Shown here in pieces: positions 26,032-34,854 of a DNA stretch of 64,000 nucleotides. The position numbers and the translations under genes were made by a program. The DNA lies in the NCBI GenBank assembly GCA_049322495.1, contig JBMORD010000145.1, positions 46,111 to 110,110 on the forward strand, given 5' to 3'. This DNA is from Archangium_A sp049322495. GTDB lineage: Bacteria > Myxococcota > Myxococcia > Myxococcales > Myxococcaceae. The notes under the pieces were generated by a model. That model had not been told where the DNA came from. It saw only the letters and a program-made list of their open reading frames with translations, and did no database searches. Numbering within the stretch: the first letter of the stretch is position 1; every line of letters starts with the position of its first letter.

Positions 26032-26325
26032 TCACGGCGCGCCGCACGAGAGCCACGCCAGCACGCGGTTCTTCTCGGCCGTCGACAGCGGCGTGCCCTC
26101 GGGCATGCGCCCGGCGCTGATCTCCGACTCGATGCGCGAGAGCGACGCCTGCACCGCGGCCTGCGTGCCGTACTGCGAGGTGTGCTGGTGGCAGCTGCGG
26201 CACTTCGAGTCGACGAAGGTCTGCCCGTAGTTGGTGTACTTGTCGGTGAGCGTGCTGCAGTCGACGGTGGGTCCGGCGCCACACCCGGCGAGGGTGAGCG
26301 CGAAGAGGAGCAGCGTTCGTTTCAT
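26032..26325 (-). CDS. Small lipoprotein with a single c-type haem site
   Basis: A 97-residue protein; the ATG at 26325 gives MKRTLLLFALTLAGC, a typical lipoprotein signal. An ATG three codons upstream is an alternative. The mature part has one CRSCH motif, the CxxCH site for covalent haem c, followed by GRMPEGTPL whose Met is a candidate distal ligand. This is the size of a small outer-membrane-tethered cytochrome c domain. No partner redox gene was seen in the window. Confidence 0.8.
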   Translation of the reverse strand: MKRTLLLFALTLAGCGAGPTVDCSTLTDKYTNYGQTFVDSKCRSCHQHTSQYGTQAAVQASLSRIESEISAGRMPEGTPLSTAEKNRVLAWLSCGAP

Positions 26326-26359
26326 GGCGTGCATGGTGTCGGCGGAAGCCGGGAAGTGA

Positions 26360-27670
26360 TCATCGCAGGCCGAGCCGCTTCATCATCGTGCGCACCGTGC
26401 CGCCGGGGTCCTTGGCGGAGCCGCGGCCCACCTCGCCGAGCAGCCGGGCGGCTTCGGCGGCGTTGCCCGCGCTGCGCCGGAGCGCGACGGCCAGCGCGCG
26501 CCGCTCGAGGCGCTCGAGCTCCTGCTTGAGGTTGAAGTGGCCGGCGGCGATGCGCGCCTCGAGGGCCAGCTCCTCTTCGGCGGAGTCGTGGGCCGCGCGC
26601 GCCCAGAGCCGCCGCGGGAGATCCGACGGGAGCAGCGCGTGCCCGGCGCGCTTGGCGACCAGCGCCCCGAAGATGACGTTGCGCAGCTCGCGGATGTTGC
26701 CGGGCCACGCGTAGGCGCGCAGCACCTCCAGCGCCTCGGGCGTCACCTCCTGCACCCGCACCCGCTTCGAGGCCTGGGGGTCTTCCACCGAGAAGCGCTC
26801 GATGAGCTGCGCGACGAGGGTGGGCAGATCTTCCAGCCGCTGGCGCAGCGGCGGCAGCTCGACCTGCACCGTGGCCAGGCGCTCGAAGAGGTCGGCGCCG
26901 AACTGGCCCTTCGCGATGAGGCTGCGGAGGTCGCGGTTGGTCGCGGCGACCAGGCGGAAGTCGACCTTCTTCCACACGTTCTCGCCGAGCCGCGAGATGA
27001 CGCGGTCCTCGAGCACGCGGAGCAGCTTGTTCTGCAGCACCACCGGCGTGTCGTCGATCTCGTCGAGGAAGATGGTGCCGCCTTCCGCCGCGGCGAGCTG
27101 GCCGTCGTAGTCGCGCGTCGCGCCCGAGAAGGCCCCGCGCACGTAGCCGAAGAGCTCGCCTTCCATCAGCTCGTTGGGAATGGCGGAGCAGTTGATGGGC
27201 ACGAAGGTGCGCGCCTTGCGGCTGCTCCACTGGTGCACGAAGCGCGAGGCGACCTCCTTGCCGGTGCCGGTCTCGCCGGTGAGCAGCACCGGCATCGAGG
27301 TCTGCGCCGCGAGCCACAGGTTGCGCAGCAGCGCCTTCGCCGCAGGGCTCTCGGCGACGAAGCCCTTCACCACCGGCAGCGGCGGGTCGACCACCTGCGT
27401 CTCCTCGAGGCGCGCCAGCAGGCGGCCTTCCCAGCCCGGCTGGGAGGCGTCGAGCACGTCGAGCGCGCCCGCATCGACCGCCGCCTGAATCGCCTGCACC
27501 GCCGGGCGCTCGCCGCACAGCCACACCCACCGCGGGGCGTCGACCATCGGCAGCGCGGCGCGCGGAGTGCGCACCACCAGCACGCCCCCGCTGCCCGGCA
27601 CCCAGCCCTTCGCGGCCAGCAGCGTCTGCACCGCCTTGAGCCCTTCACCTCTCCACTGGAACGTCGGCAT
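26360..27670 (-). CDS. Sigma54-dependent transcriptional activator (bacterial enhancer-binding protein)
   Basis: A 436-residue protein. Residues 1-110 look like a degenerate receiver-type domain without clear phospho-acceptor residues. The AAA+ domain (about 111-340) has Walker A GETGTGKE, a GAFSGA loop (Thr replaced by Ser in the sigma54-contacting GAFTGA motif), Walker B GGTIFLDEID and the R-finger region. The C-terminal helix-turn-helix is Fis-like (RRSAGNAAEAARLLG) but is followed by an inserted GRGSAKDPGG loop. It activates transcription from -24/-12 promoters by ATP hydrolysis. ATG at 27670 preferred over an upstream TTG. It faces a divergent gene across 80 bases. Confidence 0.9.
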   Translation of the reverse strand: MPTFQWRGEGLKAVQTLLAAKGWVPGSGGVLVVRTPRAALPMVDAPRWVWLCGERPAVQAIQAAVDAGALDVLDASQPGWEGRLLARLEETQVVDPPLPVVKGFVAESPAAKALLRNLWLAAQTSMPVLLTGETGTGKEVASRFVHQWSSRKARTFVPINCSAIPNELMEGELFGYVRGAFSGATRDYDGQLAAAEGGTIFLDEIDDTPVVLQNKLLRVLEDRVISRLGENVWKKVDFRLVAATNRDLRSLIAKGQFGADLFERLATVQVELPPLRQRLEDLPTLVAQLIERFSVEDPQASKRVRVQEVTPEALEVLRAYAWPGNIRELRNVIFGALVAKRAGHALLPSDLPRRLWARAAHDSAEEELALEARIAAGHFNLKQELERLERRALAVALRRSAGNAAEAARLLGEVGRGSAKDPGGTVRTMMKRLGLR

Positions 27671-27682
27671 TGCGCGAATCAA

Positions 27683-27714
27683 ACACCGCGCACGCGCGAG
27701 TGGAATCGCGGTGT
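27683..27714. promoter_or_regulatory. Perfect 8-bp inverted repeat between divergent genes
   Basis: ACACCGCG (27683-27690) and CGCGGTGT (27707-27714) form a perfect inverted repeat with a 16-base spacer, 13 bases upstream of the sigma54-activator start. Centre-to-centre spacing is 24 bp, about two helical turns. It is a candidate binding site for the activator itself or another dimeric regulator. Confidence 0.4.
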
Positions 27715-27750
27715 GGCGGAGCGGCTGCGACGAGTAGGGTTCGCCGCGCG

Positions 27751-28287
27751 ATGGCGTTCACGTGGCAGGTCAGCTCCTCGTACATCAAGTCGCTCGGCGC
27801 GGCCCTGCGGGTGCTCGGTCACACCCAGCGGGTGCTCGAGGGCGTCGGCCCCGGGTCGCGCACCGCCCTCACCGACCCGCTGAAGGCCTCGTGGTGGCCC
27901 GGCGAAGTGCTGGTCGACACCGTCACCGTGCTGGGGATGGACGCGGCGAAGGAGGTCAGCATTCGCGCGTCGCGTGACGGCATGGGCCCGCTGGTGCGCC
28001 CGCTCGCGGCGGTGGTGCTGACGCTCACCCGCCACCCGCAGGAGGCGATGCTCTCGCGGCTCGGCACCTTCGTGAGCGCGGGCGTCAAGGGCGTGTCGAC
28101 CGCGTTCGTGCCCAACGGCCGGGGGAACGGCGGCCGGGTGTCGATGCGCTTCCCCGAGCCGGTGCCCCAGGTGATGGCCTCGGTGTGGACCGGGATGTTC
28201 GACGTCGGCTTCACCCTCGCGCGGGGCGGGCGCGTGGTGAGCGAGCAGCTCGAGCCCACCACGCACCACTTCGACGTCGAGTGGTGA
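27751..28287 (+). CDS. Small myxobacterial protein of DUF2378-like architecture
   Basis: A 178-residue protein starting at ATG 27751. Order of elements: helical N-terminus, a central LVRPLAAVVLTLTRHPQEAMLSRLGTFVSAG segment and a beta-rich end (GGRVSMRFPEPVPQ, GFTLARGGRVVSEQLEP). The size and layout recall the paralogous myxobacterial family TIGR02265/DUF2378, but similarity was judged by eye and is weak. Divergent from the sigma54 activator, so it may be its target. Confidence 0.6.
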   Translation: MAFTWQVSSSYIKSLGAALRVLGHTQRVLEGVGPGSRTALTDPLKASWWPGEVLVDTVTVLGMDAAKEVSIRASRDGMGPLVRPLAAVVLTLTRHPQEAMLSRLGTFVSAGVKGVSTAFVPNGRGNGGRVSMRFPEPVPQVMASVWTGMFDVGFTLARGGRVVSEQLEPTTHHFDVEW

Positions 28288-28418
28288 CGCAGCGTTTGAT
28301 TCACGCTGGTGCCGTATTGCAATGACGGGGACGACCCCGCGGCTCCCGACAATCAACGACCTGGGCGCTGGCGTCGCGCGTGCAGTGACGGCCTCCAACT
28401 CACACTGGAGGGAACGTC

Positions 28419-30293
28419 ATGTCGTCGCTGCTCATGGAACACTGGCTCTTCACCACCGTGCTCGCGGTGCTCGGGGCGGGGCTGTTCATCGCCTTCGCCG
28501 GCACGTGGATCATCCCCGAGGACGAGTCGGGGCTGGTCATCAAGAAGTTCGGCGCGCCGCTGCCGGCGGGGCGGCTCATCGCGCTGCAGGGCGAGGCGGG
28601 CTACCAGGCCGACCTGCTGCCGCCCGGCTGGCACTTCGGGCTGTGGCGGTGGAAGTACCGCGTCGAGCGGGTGCCGATGGTGTCGGTGCGCCCCGGGGAG
28701 ATCGCCCTGGTGGTCGCGGCTGACGGCACGGCGATCCCCAGCGAGCGCATTCTCGGGCACGAGGTGGAGTGCGACGACTTTCAGGACGCGCGCGCCTTCC
28801 TCGAGCACGGCGGCGAGAAGGGGCGGCAGCTCGCCTTCCTCACCGCGGGCACGTACCGCATCAACCCGGCGCTCTTTCAGGTGGTGACCACCGACACCGC
28901 CGATCGCTTCGGCATGCACGAGCGCGAGCTGGAGGTCTTCACCGTCGCGCCGGATCGCGTGGGCATCGTCACGGTGCTCGACGGCCGGCCGATCCCCTCG
29001 GGGGATCTCGCGGGCCCGCCGGTGAGCGGTCACGACTCGTTCCAGCGCGGGCAGGCCTTCGTCGAGGCGGGCGGGTGCCGCGGCCTCCAGGAGCAGGTGC
29101 TGCTCTCGGGCTCGTGGAACCTCAACCCGTGGTTCGTGAAGGTCGAGCAGATCCCCATGACCGAGGTGCCGATCGGCTCGGTGGGCGTGGTGGTGAGCTA
29201 CGTGGGCAAGGAGCACCTCGACCTCTCGGGCGACGACTTCACGCACGGTGACCTCGTGGAGCGCGGCCGGAAGGGCGTGTGGATCGAGCCGCTCCTGCCG
29301 GGCAAGCACCCCATCAACACCCGGGTGATGAAGGTGGAGCTCGTGCCCACCACGAACATCGTCCTCAACTGGGCCACGCGGGTGGAGCAGCACAAGTACG
29401 ACGAGAAGCTGGCGCCCATCACGGTGCGGTCGCGTGACGGCTTCAGCTTCACGCTCGACGTGTCGCAGATCATCCACATCGGCATGCGCTCGGCGCCGCG
29501 GGTCATCTCGCGGGTGGGCTCGATGCAGAACCTGGTCGACCACGTGCTGCAGCCCACGGTGGCCAACTACTTCCGCAACTCGGCGCAGCAGGTGACGGTG
29601 CTCGAGTTCCTCTCGGCGCGCAGCGACCGGCAGCGCGAGGCGTACGAGGCCATCAAGGCCGCGCTCTCGGCCTACGACGTGGAGTGCATCGACACGCTGA
29701 TCGGCGACATCCAGCCTCCGGCGGAGCTGATGAAGACGCAGACCGACCGGAAGATCGCCGAGGAGCTGCAGCGGACCTACGACGTGCAGCGCGAGGCGCA
29801 GATCAAGCGCCAGCAGCTCGAGCGCGAGACGTCGGTGGCCAACATGCAGGCCGAGGTGGTGCGCAGCGAGCAGATGGTGGCCATCAGCCAGAAGAACGCG
29901 CTGGCGGTCGCCGAGACGGCGCGCGGTGAGTCGGCGCGGGTGCGCACCGCGGCCGAGGCCGAGGCCCACGCGATGCGCCAGCGCGCCGAGGCGCAGGCCG
30001 CGGCCACGCGGCTCGCCGGTGACGCCGAGGCCGAGGCCACCCGCGCGCTCGGCGCCGCGAAGGCCGAGGCGTACCGCGAGGGCGTGCTCTCGATGGGCGG
30101 CGAGGCGTACGTGGCGGTGCAGCTCGCGAGCATCCTCGGCGAGCACCAGGTGAAGCTGGTGCCCGACATCGCGGTGGGCGGCGGCGGCGGCGAGGGCTCG
30201 CTGGCGACGGCGATGGTGGCCAGGCTCCTGCGCCCCGACGTCGCGGCGAAGCCGAAGCCCGGCGGCAACGGCGTCGAGAAGCCGCACGCCTGA
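28419..30293 (+). CDS. SPFH/flotillin-like membrane protein
   Basis: A 624-residue protein with one N-terminal TM helix (residues about 9-28). Before the SPFH domain lie two related segments, each with a (H/C)D.FQ...AF.E.GG..G.Q...L..G....NP.F..V pattern, around residues 112-150 and 205-245. The SPFH core (about 255-430) precedes a long alanine/glutamate-rich coiled coil (about 440-550; QREAQIKRQQLERETS, AEAEAHAMRQRAEAQAA) as in flotillins. A Gly-rich linker and soluble tail close it. Flotillins oligomerise in membrane microdomains. GGAGG lies before the start. Confidence 0.88.
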   Translation: MSSLLMEHWLFTTVLAVLGAGLFIAFAGTWIIPEDESGLVIKKFGAPLPAGRLIALQGEAGYQADLLPPGWHFGLWRWKYRVERVPMVSVRPGEIALVVAADGTAIPSERILGHEVECDDFQDARAFLEHGGEKGRQLAFLTAGTYRINPALFQVVTTDTADRFGMHERELEVFTVAPDRVGIVTVLDGRPIPSGDLAGPPVSGHDSFQRGQAFVEAGGCRGLQEQVLLSGSWNLNPWFVKVEQIPMTEVPIGSVGVVVSYVGKEHLDLSGDDFTHGDLVERGRKGVWIEPLLPGKHPINTRVMKVELVPTTNIVLNWATRVEQHKYDEKLAPITVRSRDGFSFTLDVSQIIHIGMRSAPRVISRVGSMQNLVDHVLQPTVANYFRNSAQQVTVLEFLSARSDRQREAYEAIKAALSAYDVECIDTLIGDIQPPAELMKTQTDRKIAEELQRTYDVQREAQIKRQQLERETSVANMQAEVVRSEQMVAISQKNALAVAETARGESARVRTAAEAEAHAMRQRAEAQAAATRLAGDAEAEATRALGAAKAEAYREGVLSMGGEAYVAVQLASILGEHQVKLVPDIAVGGGGGEGSLATAMVARLLRPDVAAKPKPGGNGVEKPHA

Positions 30294-30311
30294 GAATCGG
30301 CGCAGCACAGG

Positions 30312-30350
30312 AGGCCCGGGGCGCTTTGCCGCGCTCCGGGCCTCATCGTT
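30312..30350 (+). terminator. Intrinsic terminator after the SPFH gene
   Basis: AGGCCCGGGGCGC and GCGCTCCGGGCCT form a 13-bp stem with one G-T wobble and a six-base loop (30312-30343), starting 19 bases after the stop. Only short T-runs follow (catcgttt), which is typical of GC-rich genomes. Confidence 0.75.
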
Positions 30351-30388
30351 TCCCGGTGTGGTCGGCTGTAGGTGCCGAGGGTGGAATT

Positions 30389-30404
30389 TTCTGTCTGCAC
30401 AGAA
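30389..30404 (+). promoter_or_regulatory. Short perfect inverted repeat upstream of the M4 peptidase gene
   Basis: TTCTGT-CTGC-ACAGAA lies 55 bases before the peptidase ATG, just after a locally AT-richer ggaatttt. It could be an operator or a leader hairpin. No matching regulator was identified. Confidence 0.35.
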
Positions 30405-30459
30405 GCGGCGGCCAACGTGTCAGCCCCGGACCCAATTACGGGAATCGGAGGCAACACAC

Positions 30460-33000
30460 ATGACGCTGAAACGGGTGTTGGGAGCGGTGCTCGCAGTGGT
30501 GATGTTCGGCTGTGCGCCGGAGGTCGCGCCGCGGAGCGTGAGCTCGCCGCAGCTGACGGCGGACCAGGCGCAGCGCCTGGGGCTCGCGCACGTCGAGGCG
30601 CGGGGCATGGTGGGCGGCGTGTCGAGCGCGGACCTGAAGACGGTGCGCGCGGTCGACGTGGACGGGCTGGGCGAGGGGCACGTGCGCCTCTCGCAGACGC
30701 ATCAGGGCGTGCCGGTGTTCGGGGCGGAGGCGGTGGTGCACCTGAGGCCTGACGGCACGGTGAAGGAGCTCACCGAGGCGCTGGTGACCGACATCACGGT
30801 CGACGCGAAGCCGACGCTCACCAGTGAGCAGGCGATCGACGTCGCCATCGGCCACGGCTTCGCCGCCGGTGGGCGCGCGGCGTTGAGCGCGGCGCCGAAG
30901 GCCGACCTGCAGATCCTCCGCGCGGGGCGCAGCCCGCAGCTCACCTGGCGCGTGCAGCTCGCCAGCCTCGAGAGCGCGACGCCGCGCATGCCGGTGGTGT
31001 TCGTCAACGCGCACAGCGGCGAGGTGGCGTGGTCGTACGACAACCTGCAGACCGCGCAGGACCGCCGCGTCTACAACCTCAACCACGGCACCACGCTGCC
31101 CGGCACGCTCGCGCGCAGCGAGGGCCAGGCGGTCATCGGCGAGACCGACGTCGACACCAACTACGACCGGCTCGGCTCGACCTGGAGCTGCTACTCGGCG
31201 CTCTTCGGCCGTGACTCGTTCGACAACGCCGGCGCCACGCTGATCAGCTCGGTGCACTACAGCAGCAACTACGTCAACGCGTACTGGAACGGCACGCAGA
31301 TGGTGTACGGCGACGGCGACAACGTGAACTCGCGCAGCCTCGCGATCTCGATGGACGTCACCGCGCACGAGCTGACCCACGCCGTCACCGAGCGCTCCTC
31401 GGGCCTCATCTACTCGGGTGAGTCGGGCGGCCTGAACGAGGCGATGAGCGACATCTTCGGCAACATCTGCGAGTGGTACCGCGACAACGCGGGCAACACG
31501 CAGGGGCCGACGAGCGCCAACACGTGGATGGTCGGTGAGGACATCTGGCTGGCCTCGCCCGCGCTCCGCTACATGAGCGACCCGGCGCGTGACGGCGTCT
31601 CGCTCGACTTCTGGACCTCGACCGCCGGCAACGTCGACGTGCACTACAGCTCGGGCATCGCCAACCTCGCGTTCTACCTGCTGGCCAACGGCGGCACGCA
31701 CCCGCGCGGCAAGTCGAGCACTGCCGTCACCGGCATCGGCATTCACGACGCGGCCCGCATCTTCTACCGCGTCAACACCACCTACCTCACGCCGAGCAGC
31801 AAGTTCAGCGACGCGCGCGCGGCGACGGTGAAGGCGGCGGTCGACCTCTTCGGCGCCGGCTCGGCGCAGGCCGTCCAGGCGGGCAACGCGTGGGCCGCGG
31901 TGGGCGTGCTCGCGCCGCCGAACTACGTGGTCATCGACACCGTCTCGAACCTCAGCGGCGCGACCGGCTCGACGGTCAACTCCAGCTACGCCACGGCCGG
32001 CGCGACGGCGATGAAGTTCGTGATGACCGGCGGCACGGGTGACGCGGACCTCTACGTGCGCTTCGGCGCTCCGCCCACCACCACCGCCTACGACTGCCGG
32101 CCCTACACCGCGACCAACAACGAGACCTGCGAGTTCAACCCTGCGCAGAGCGGCACGTACTACGTGATGATCCGCGGCTACGCGGCGTACGCCGGCACGA
32201 CGCTCACCGTGAGCGCTGCGCAGCCGCAGCCGACGACCGAGCTCTCCTGCACCGACGGCATCGACAACGACGGTGACGGCGCGGTCGACTGCGCCGACTC
32301 CGACTGCACGGGCAACGCGGCCTGCCGCCCGTCGACGGAGATCTCCTGCACCGACGGCGTCGACAACGACGGCGACGGCGCGCTCGACTGCGCCGACTCC
32401 GACTGCACCGGCAACGCGGCGTGCCTGCCGGCGACGGAGATCTCCTGCACCGACGGCATCGACAACGACGCTGACGGCGCGCTCGACTGCGCCGACGCCG
32501 ACTGCGCGGGCAACGCGGCCTGCGCGGCGCCGGCGCGGGTCATCGTCAACGAGATCCTCGCGAACGAGCCAGGCTCGGCGACCGCGGGCGAGTTCATCGA
32601 GGTGGTGAACGTCGGCGGCACGGCGATCGACGTCAGCGGCTGGCGCCTGAGCGACTCGACGGCGGTGCGCCACGTCTTCGCCGCGGGCACCACGCTCGCG
32701 CCGGGCAAGGCCGTGGTGGTCTTCGCGGGCGCCTCGGCCATCCCCGCGGGGCTGGCCAACGCGGTCGCGTCGTCGACCGGCACGCTGAGCCTCAACAACG
32801 GCGGCGATCGCGTGAGCCTCTCGAACGCGTCGGCGGTCGAGGTCGACGGCTTCACCTACGGCAGCTCGCTCGCCGCGGTCGATGGGGTCTCGATGAACCG
32901 CAGCCCCGACGCGAGCGCGACCGGCACCTTCGCGCTGCACACCACGCTCGCGACGACCAGCTCCTCGGCCGGCGTGCGCGCCAACGGCTCGGCGTTCTGA
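30460..33000 (+). CDS. Secreted M4 (thermolysin-family) metallopeptidase lipoprotein with PPC, Ca-binding-type repeats and lamin-tail domain
   Basis: An 846-residue protein; GGAGG precedes the ATG. Domains: lipoprotein signal MTLKRVLGAVLAVVMFGC; an FTP/PepSY-like propeptide (about 50-180); the M4 catalytic domain (about 195-485) with HELTH at 303-307, GGLNEAMSD (third ligand Glu near 327) and GIHDAARIFYR near its end; a PPC domain (about 490-585; DADLYVRFG, GTYYVMIRGY); three CTDG.DND.DGA.DCAD.DC repeats; and a lamin-tail-like domain (about 690-810; VIVNEILAN, GWRLSD). It is an exported protease, probably self-processed, feeding on proteins outside the cell. The architecture is typical of predatory myxobacteria. 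Terminators lie on both sides. Confidence 0.93.
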   Translation: MTLKRVLGAVLAVVMFGCAPEVAPRSVSSPQLTADQAQRLGLAHVEARGMVGGVSSADLKTVRAVDVDGLGEGHVRLSQTHQGVPVFGAEAVVHLRPDGTVKELTEALVTDITVDAKPTLTSEQAIDVAIGHGFAAGGRAALSAAPKADLQILRAGRSPQLTWRVQLASLESATPRMPVVFVNAHSGEVAWSYDNLQTAQDRRVYNLNHGTTLPGTLARSEGQAVIGETDVDTNYDRLGSTWSCYSALFGRDSFDNAGATLISSVHYSSNYVNAYWNGTQMVYGDGDNVNSRSLAISMDVTAHELTHAVTERSSGLIYSGESGGLNEAMSDIFGNICEWYRDNAGNTQGPTSANTWMVGEDIWLASPALRYMSDPARDGVSLDFWTSTAGNVDVHYSSGIANLAFYLLANGGTHPRGKSSTAVTGIGIHDAARIFYRVNTTYLTPSSKFSDARAATVKAAVDLFGAGSAQAVQAGNAWAAVGVLAPPNYVVIDTVSNLSGATGSTVNSSYATAGATAMKFVMTGGTGDADLYVRFGAPPTTTAYDCRPYTATNNETCEFNPAQSGTYYVMIRGYAAYAGTTLTVSAAQPQPTTELSCTDGIDNDGDGAVDCADSDCTGNAACRPSTEISCTDGVDNDGDGALDCADSDCTGNAACLPATEISCTDGIDNDADGALDCADADCAGNAACAAPARVIVNEILANEPGSATAGEFIEVVNVGGTAIDVSGWRLSDSTAVRHVFAAGTTLAPGKAVVVFAGASAIPAGLANAVASSTGTLSLNNGGDRVSLSNASAVEVDGFTYGSSLAAVDGVSMNRSPDASATGTFALHTTLATTSSSAGVRANGSAF
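32239..32529 (+). repeat. Three tandem 99-bp Asp/Cys-rich coding repeats
   Basis: Copies start at 32239, 32338 and 32437, each encoding SCTDGxDNDxDGAxDCADxDC. The Asp spacing resembles calcium-binding thrombospondin type-3-like repeats found in many myxobacterial secreted proteins. Confidence 0.85.
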
Positions 33001-33022
33001 GCCTGAAGGTCTGGTGAAGGGC

Positions 33023-33062
33023 AGGCCCGTCCTCCGCGTCGTCGGGGGGCGGGCCTCTTCTC
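33023..33062 (+). terminator. Intrinsic terminator after the M4 peptidase gene
   Basis: AGGCCCGTCC (33023-33032) pairs with GGGCGGGCCT-type sequence (33047-33056) including one G-T wobble; cttctcttg follows. It starts 23 bases after the stop. Confidence 0.65.
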
Positions 33063-33095
33063 TTGCGGGGCTCGGCTGTGAGTACGCTCGACGGC

Positions 33096-33998
33096 GTGCG
33101 GCTCCTCGCCTTCGTTCCCTTCTTCGGCCTCGCGGCGTTCGCCGGCGGGCCGCTGCCGCTGAGTCCCTCGCTGGCGAGGAACATCCTCTTCCTCTCGGAG
33201 GCCCCGTCGCGGCCGTGCGACGCCGGCGCCGACGAAGAGCGCATTCGCTGTCTCATCACCGCGCGCTACGCGAAGGACGCGGCGGCCCAGAAGCTCGCGC
33301 TGGGGCTGTTCGAGCGCACCGGCACCGTGGTCGGCCAGCTCGAGGAGCAGGACTTCGATGGCGGCTACCGGGGGAAGCTCCACCTCGTGCCGCGGCTGCC
33401 GACCGGAGCGCACCGCAAGCACCTCGAGATGACCGTCGCCGCCTTCGACGACTTCGCGGCCTTCTTCACCGGGCTCGGGGGCCAGGCGCAGTTCCGCTGG
33501 CAGCCGCTGGAGTTCCGCTACTTCGAGTCGGTCAAGCGACGCACCCCGTCGGCCTTCGCCATCGACTGGGCGGTGGCCTACAACGTGTCGGGCTCGCTCT
33601 TCGGCTCCGAGGCGGGCGTGCGCGCGACGCTGTTCCACGAGCTCTTCCACCTCAATGACCAGGCGCACGGAGACTGGTCGCGCCGCGCGCTCTCGCCCGT
33701 CTTCGACGCCATCGTGAAGAAGTGCGGCGTGCAGACGAAGTGCCTCGAGCCCTACGCGCCCGACTCCATCAAGGTCATCGGCGGCACGTACTACGCGTTC
33801 CAGCCCGGCAACGGCGTGGGCGAGTACGCGGCCGACATCGCGCGGCGCTACTACGTCGAGCACCGCGCGCTGCTGAAGAAGGAGAAGGGGCCGAAGCCCT
33901 TCAAGTGCCTCGCGCCCGAGAACGCGAAGGCGTGGCGGCTGGTCATCGACGAGTTCTTCGGCGGCGTCGACCTCGTGCCGGCGTGCAAGGAGGGGTGA
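33096..33998 (+). CDS. Secreted putative zinc metallopeptidase (HELFH)
   Basis: A 300-residue protein. A GTG at 33096 gives MRLLAFVPFFGLAAFAGG, a good signal peptide; a GTG six codons upstream is an alternative. The motif FHELFHLNDQAHGDW contains HExxH zinc ligands, and GVGEYAADIARRYY supplies a candidate third Glu about 70 residues later. Cys pairs (KKCGVQTKC, RPCDAG...IRC) suggest extracytoplasmic disulfides. No family name could be given. It follows the M4 peptidase gene on the same strand but after a terminator. Confidence 0.7.
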   Translation: MRLLAFVPFFGLAAFAGGPLPLSPSLARNILFLSEAPSRPCDAGADEERIRCLITARYAKDAAAQKLALGLFERTGTVVGQLEEQDFDGGYRGKLHLVPRLPTGAHRKHLEMTVAAFDDFAAFFTGLGGQAQFRWQPLEFRYFESVKRRTPSAFAIDWAVAYNVSGSLFGSEAGVRATLFHELFHLNDQAHGDWSRRALSPVFDAIVKKCGVQTKCLEPYAPDSIKVIGGTYYAFQPGNGVGEYAADIARRYYVEHRALLKKEKGPKPFKCLAPENAKAWRLVIDEFFGGVDLVPACKEG

Positions 33999-34112
33999 CG
34001 CTGGGTCGAGCGGCCGACTTCTTCAACGGGCCGCGGGTGCGGTGGCTCGTGCTCTTTGGCAGCGACGATGGCGGGAAGGCGCACGAGCTCGGGCGCTTCG
34101 AGCTGAAGGAGC

Positions 34113-34691
34113 TCAGCGCGCGGCGACGTCACCCGCGGCGGCCTTCGACGCGTCGGCCACGAAGCTCTGCGCGGTGGTGCCGATGGCGTCGACGGTGGGC
34201 GCGAGCTTCTCGACGAAGGCGCGGGCCGAGGCGGTGGTGATGGCGGCGCGCGAGCAGAACGAGGCGTACTCCTCGATGACGTCGGCGTAGCCGCGGATGC
34301 CGGCCGCGTACTGCTTCGCGAGCGGCTCCAGCGCCTGCATCGGCTCGGTGTAGTCGCGCGCGAGCGTCTGGACGTAGTGCTGCTCCTTCGCCTCGCGCTC
34401 CGCGGCGGTGGCGTGACGGAGCTGGTGGCCCGCCTCGATGCGCTTGCGCCTGACCTCCAGCGAGCGGCGGGCCGACTCGAGCTCGCGGCGGCCCTTCTCG
34501 AGCGACCTCCGAGACGTCTCGAGGCGCGCGAGGGTCGGCGCGAACTCGAGCTGGAGCCTGCCATTCCGGCAGGCGCGGAAGTGCTCCTGCGCCTGCTGGA
34601 GCGCAGCCTTCGCTTCGCTCTGTGACTGGGCGAGCGCGCTGGAGGAGAGGACGAGCAACGACACGACGAGGGACTTCGGGGCGGAGTGCAT
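34113..34691 (-). CDS. Secreted coiled-coil protein, function unknown
   Basis: A 192-residue protein with a signal peptide ending in SALAQS. Residues about 25-110 are a long charged helix (RLETSRRSLEKGRRELESARRS) predicted to be coiled coil, then a helical region with one Cys (YASFCSRAAITT). It is likely periplasmic. No family was recognised. Its 3' end faces the HELFH gene across 114 bases; the 163 bases upstream show nothing clear. Confidence 0.65.
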   Translation of the reverse strand: MHSAPKSLVVSLLVLSSSALAQSQSEAKAALQQAQEHFRACRNGRLQLEFAPTLARLETSRRSLEKGRRELESARRSLEVRRKRIEAGHQLRHATAAEREAKEQHYVQTLARDYTEPMQALEPLAKQYAAGIRGYADVIEEYASFCSRAAITTASARAFVEKLAPTVDAIGTTAQSFVADASKAAAGDVAAR

Positions 34692-34854
34692 GGGTTTCTC
34701 GGGAGAGGGAGACGCGCCCGCTGTTGCCGGGCGGCCACGTGGTCTGCACCCGCGGTGCCACGGCCGCGGCGCGGGCACGCGCTCGCGAGCCCGAGGTTCG
34801 GCTTCCACGCACAGGTGTCCCCGCGCGCCCACGCGCGGCTGCGGCGCCACGCCG

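Noticed and set aside
28307..28320. Possible sigma54 -24/-12 promoter (tggtgccgtattgc) upstream of the SPFH gene
   Set aside because: The GG and GC elements are nine bases apart instead of ten, a spacing that normally abolishes sigma54 recognition.
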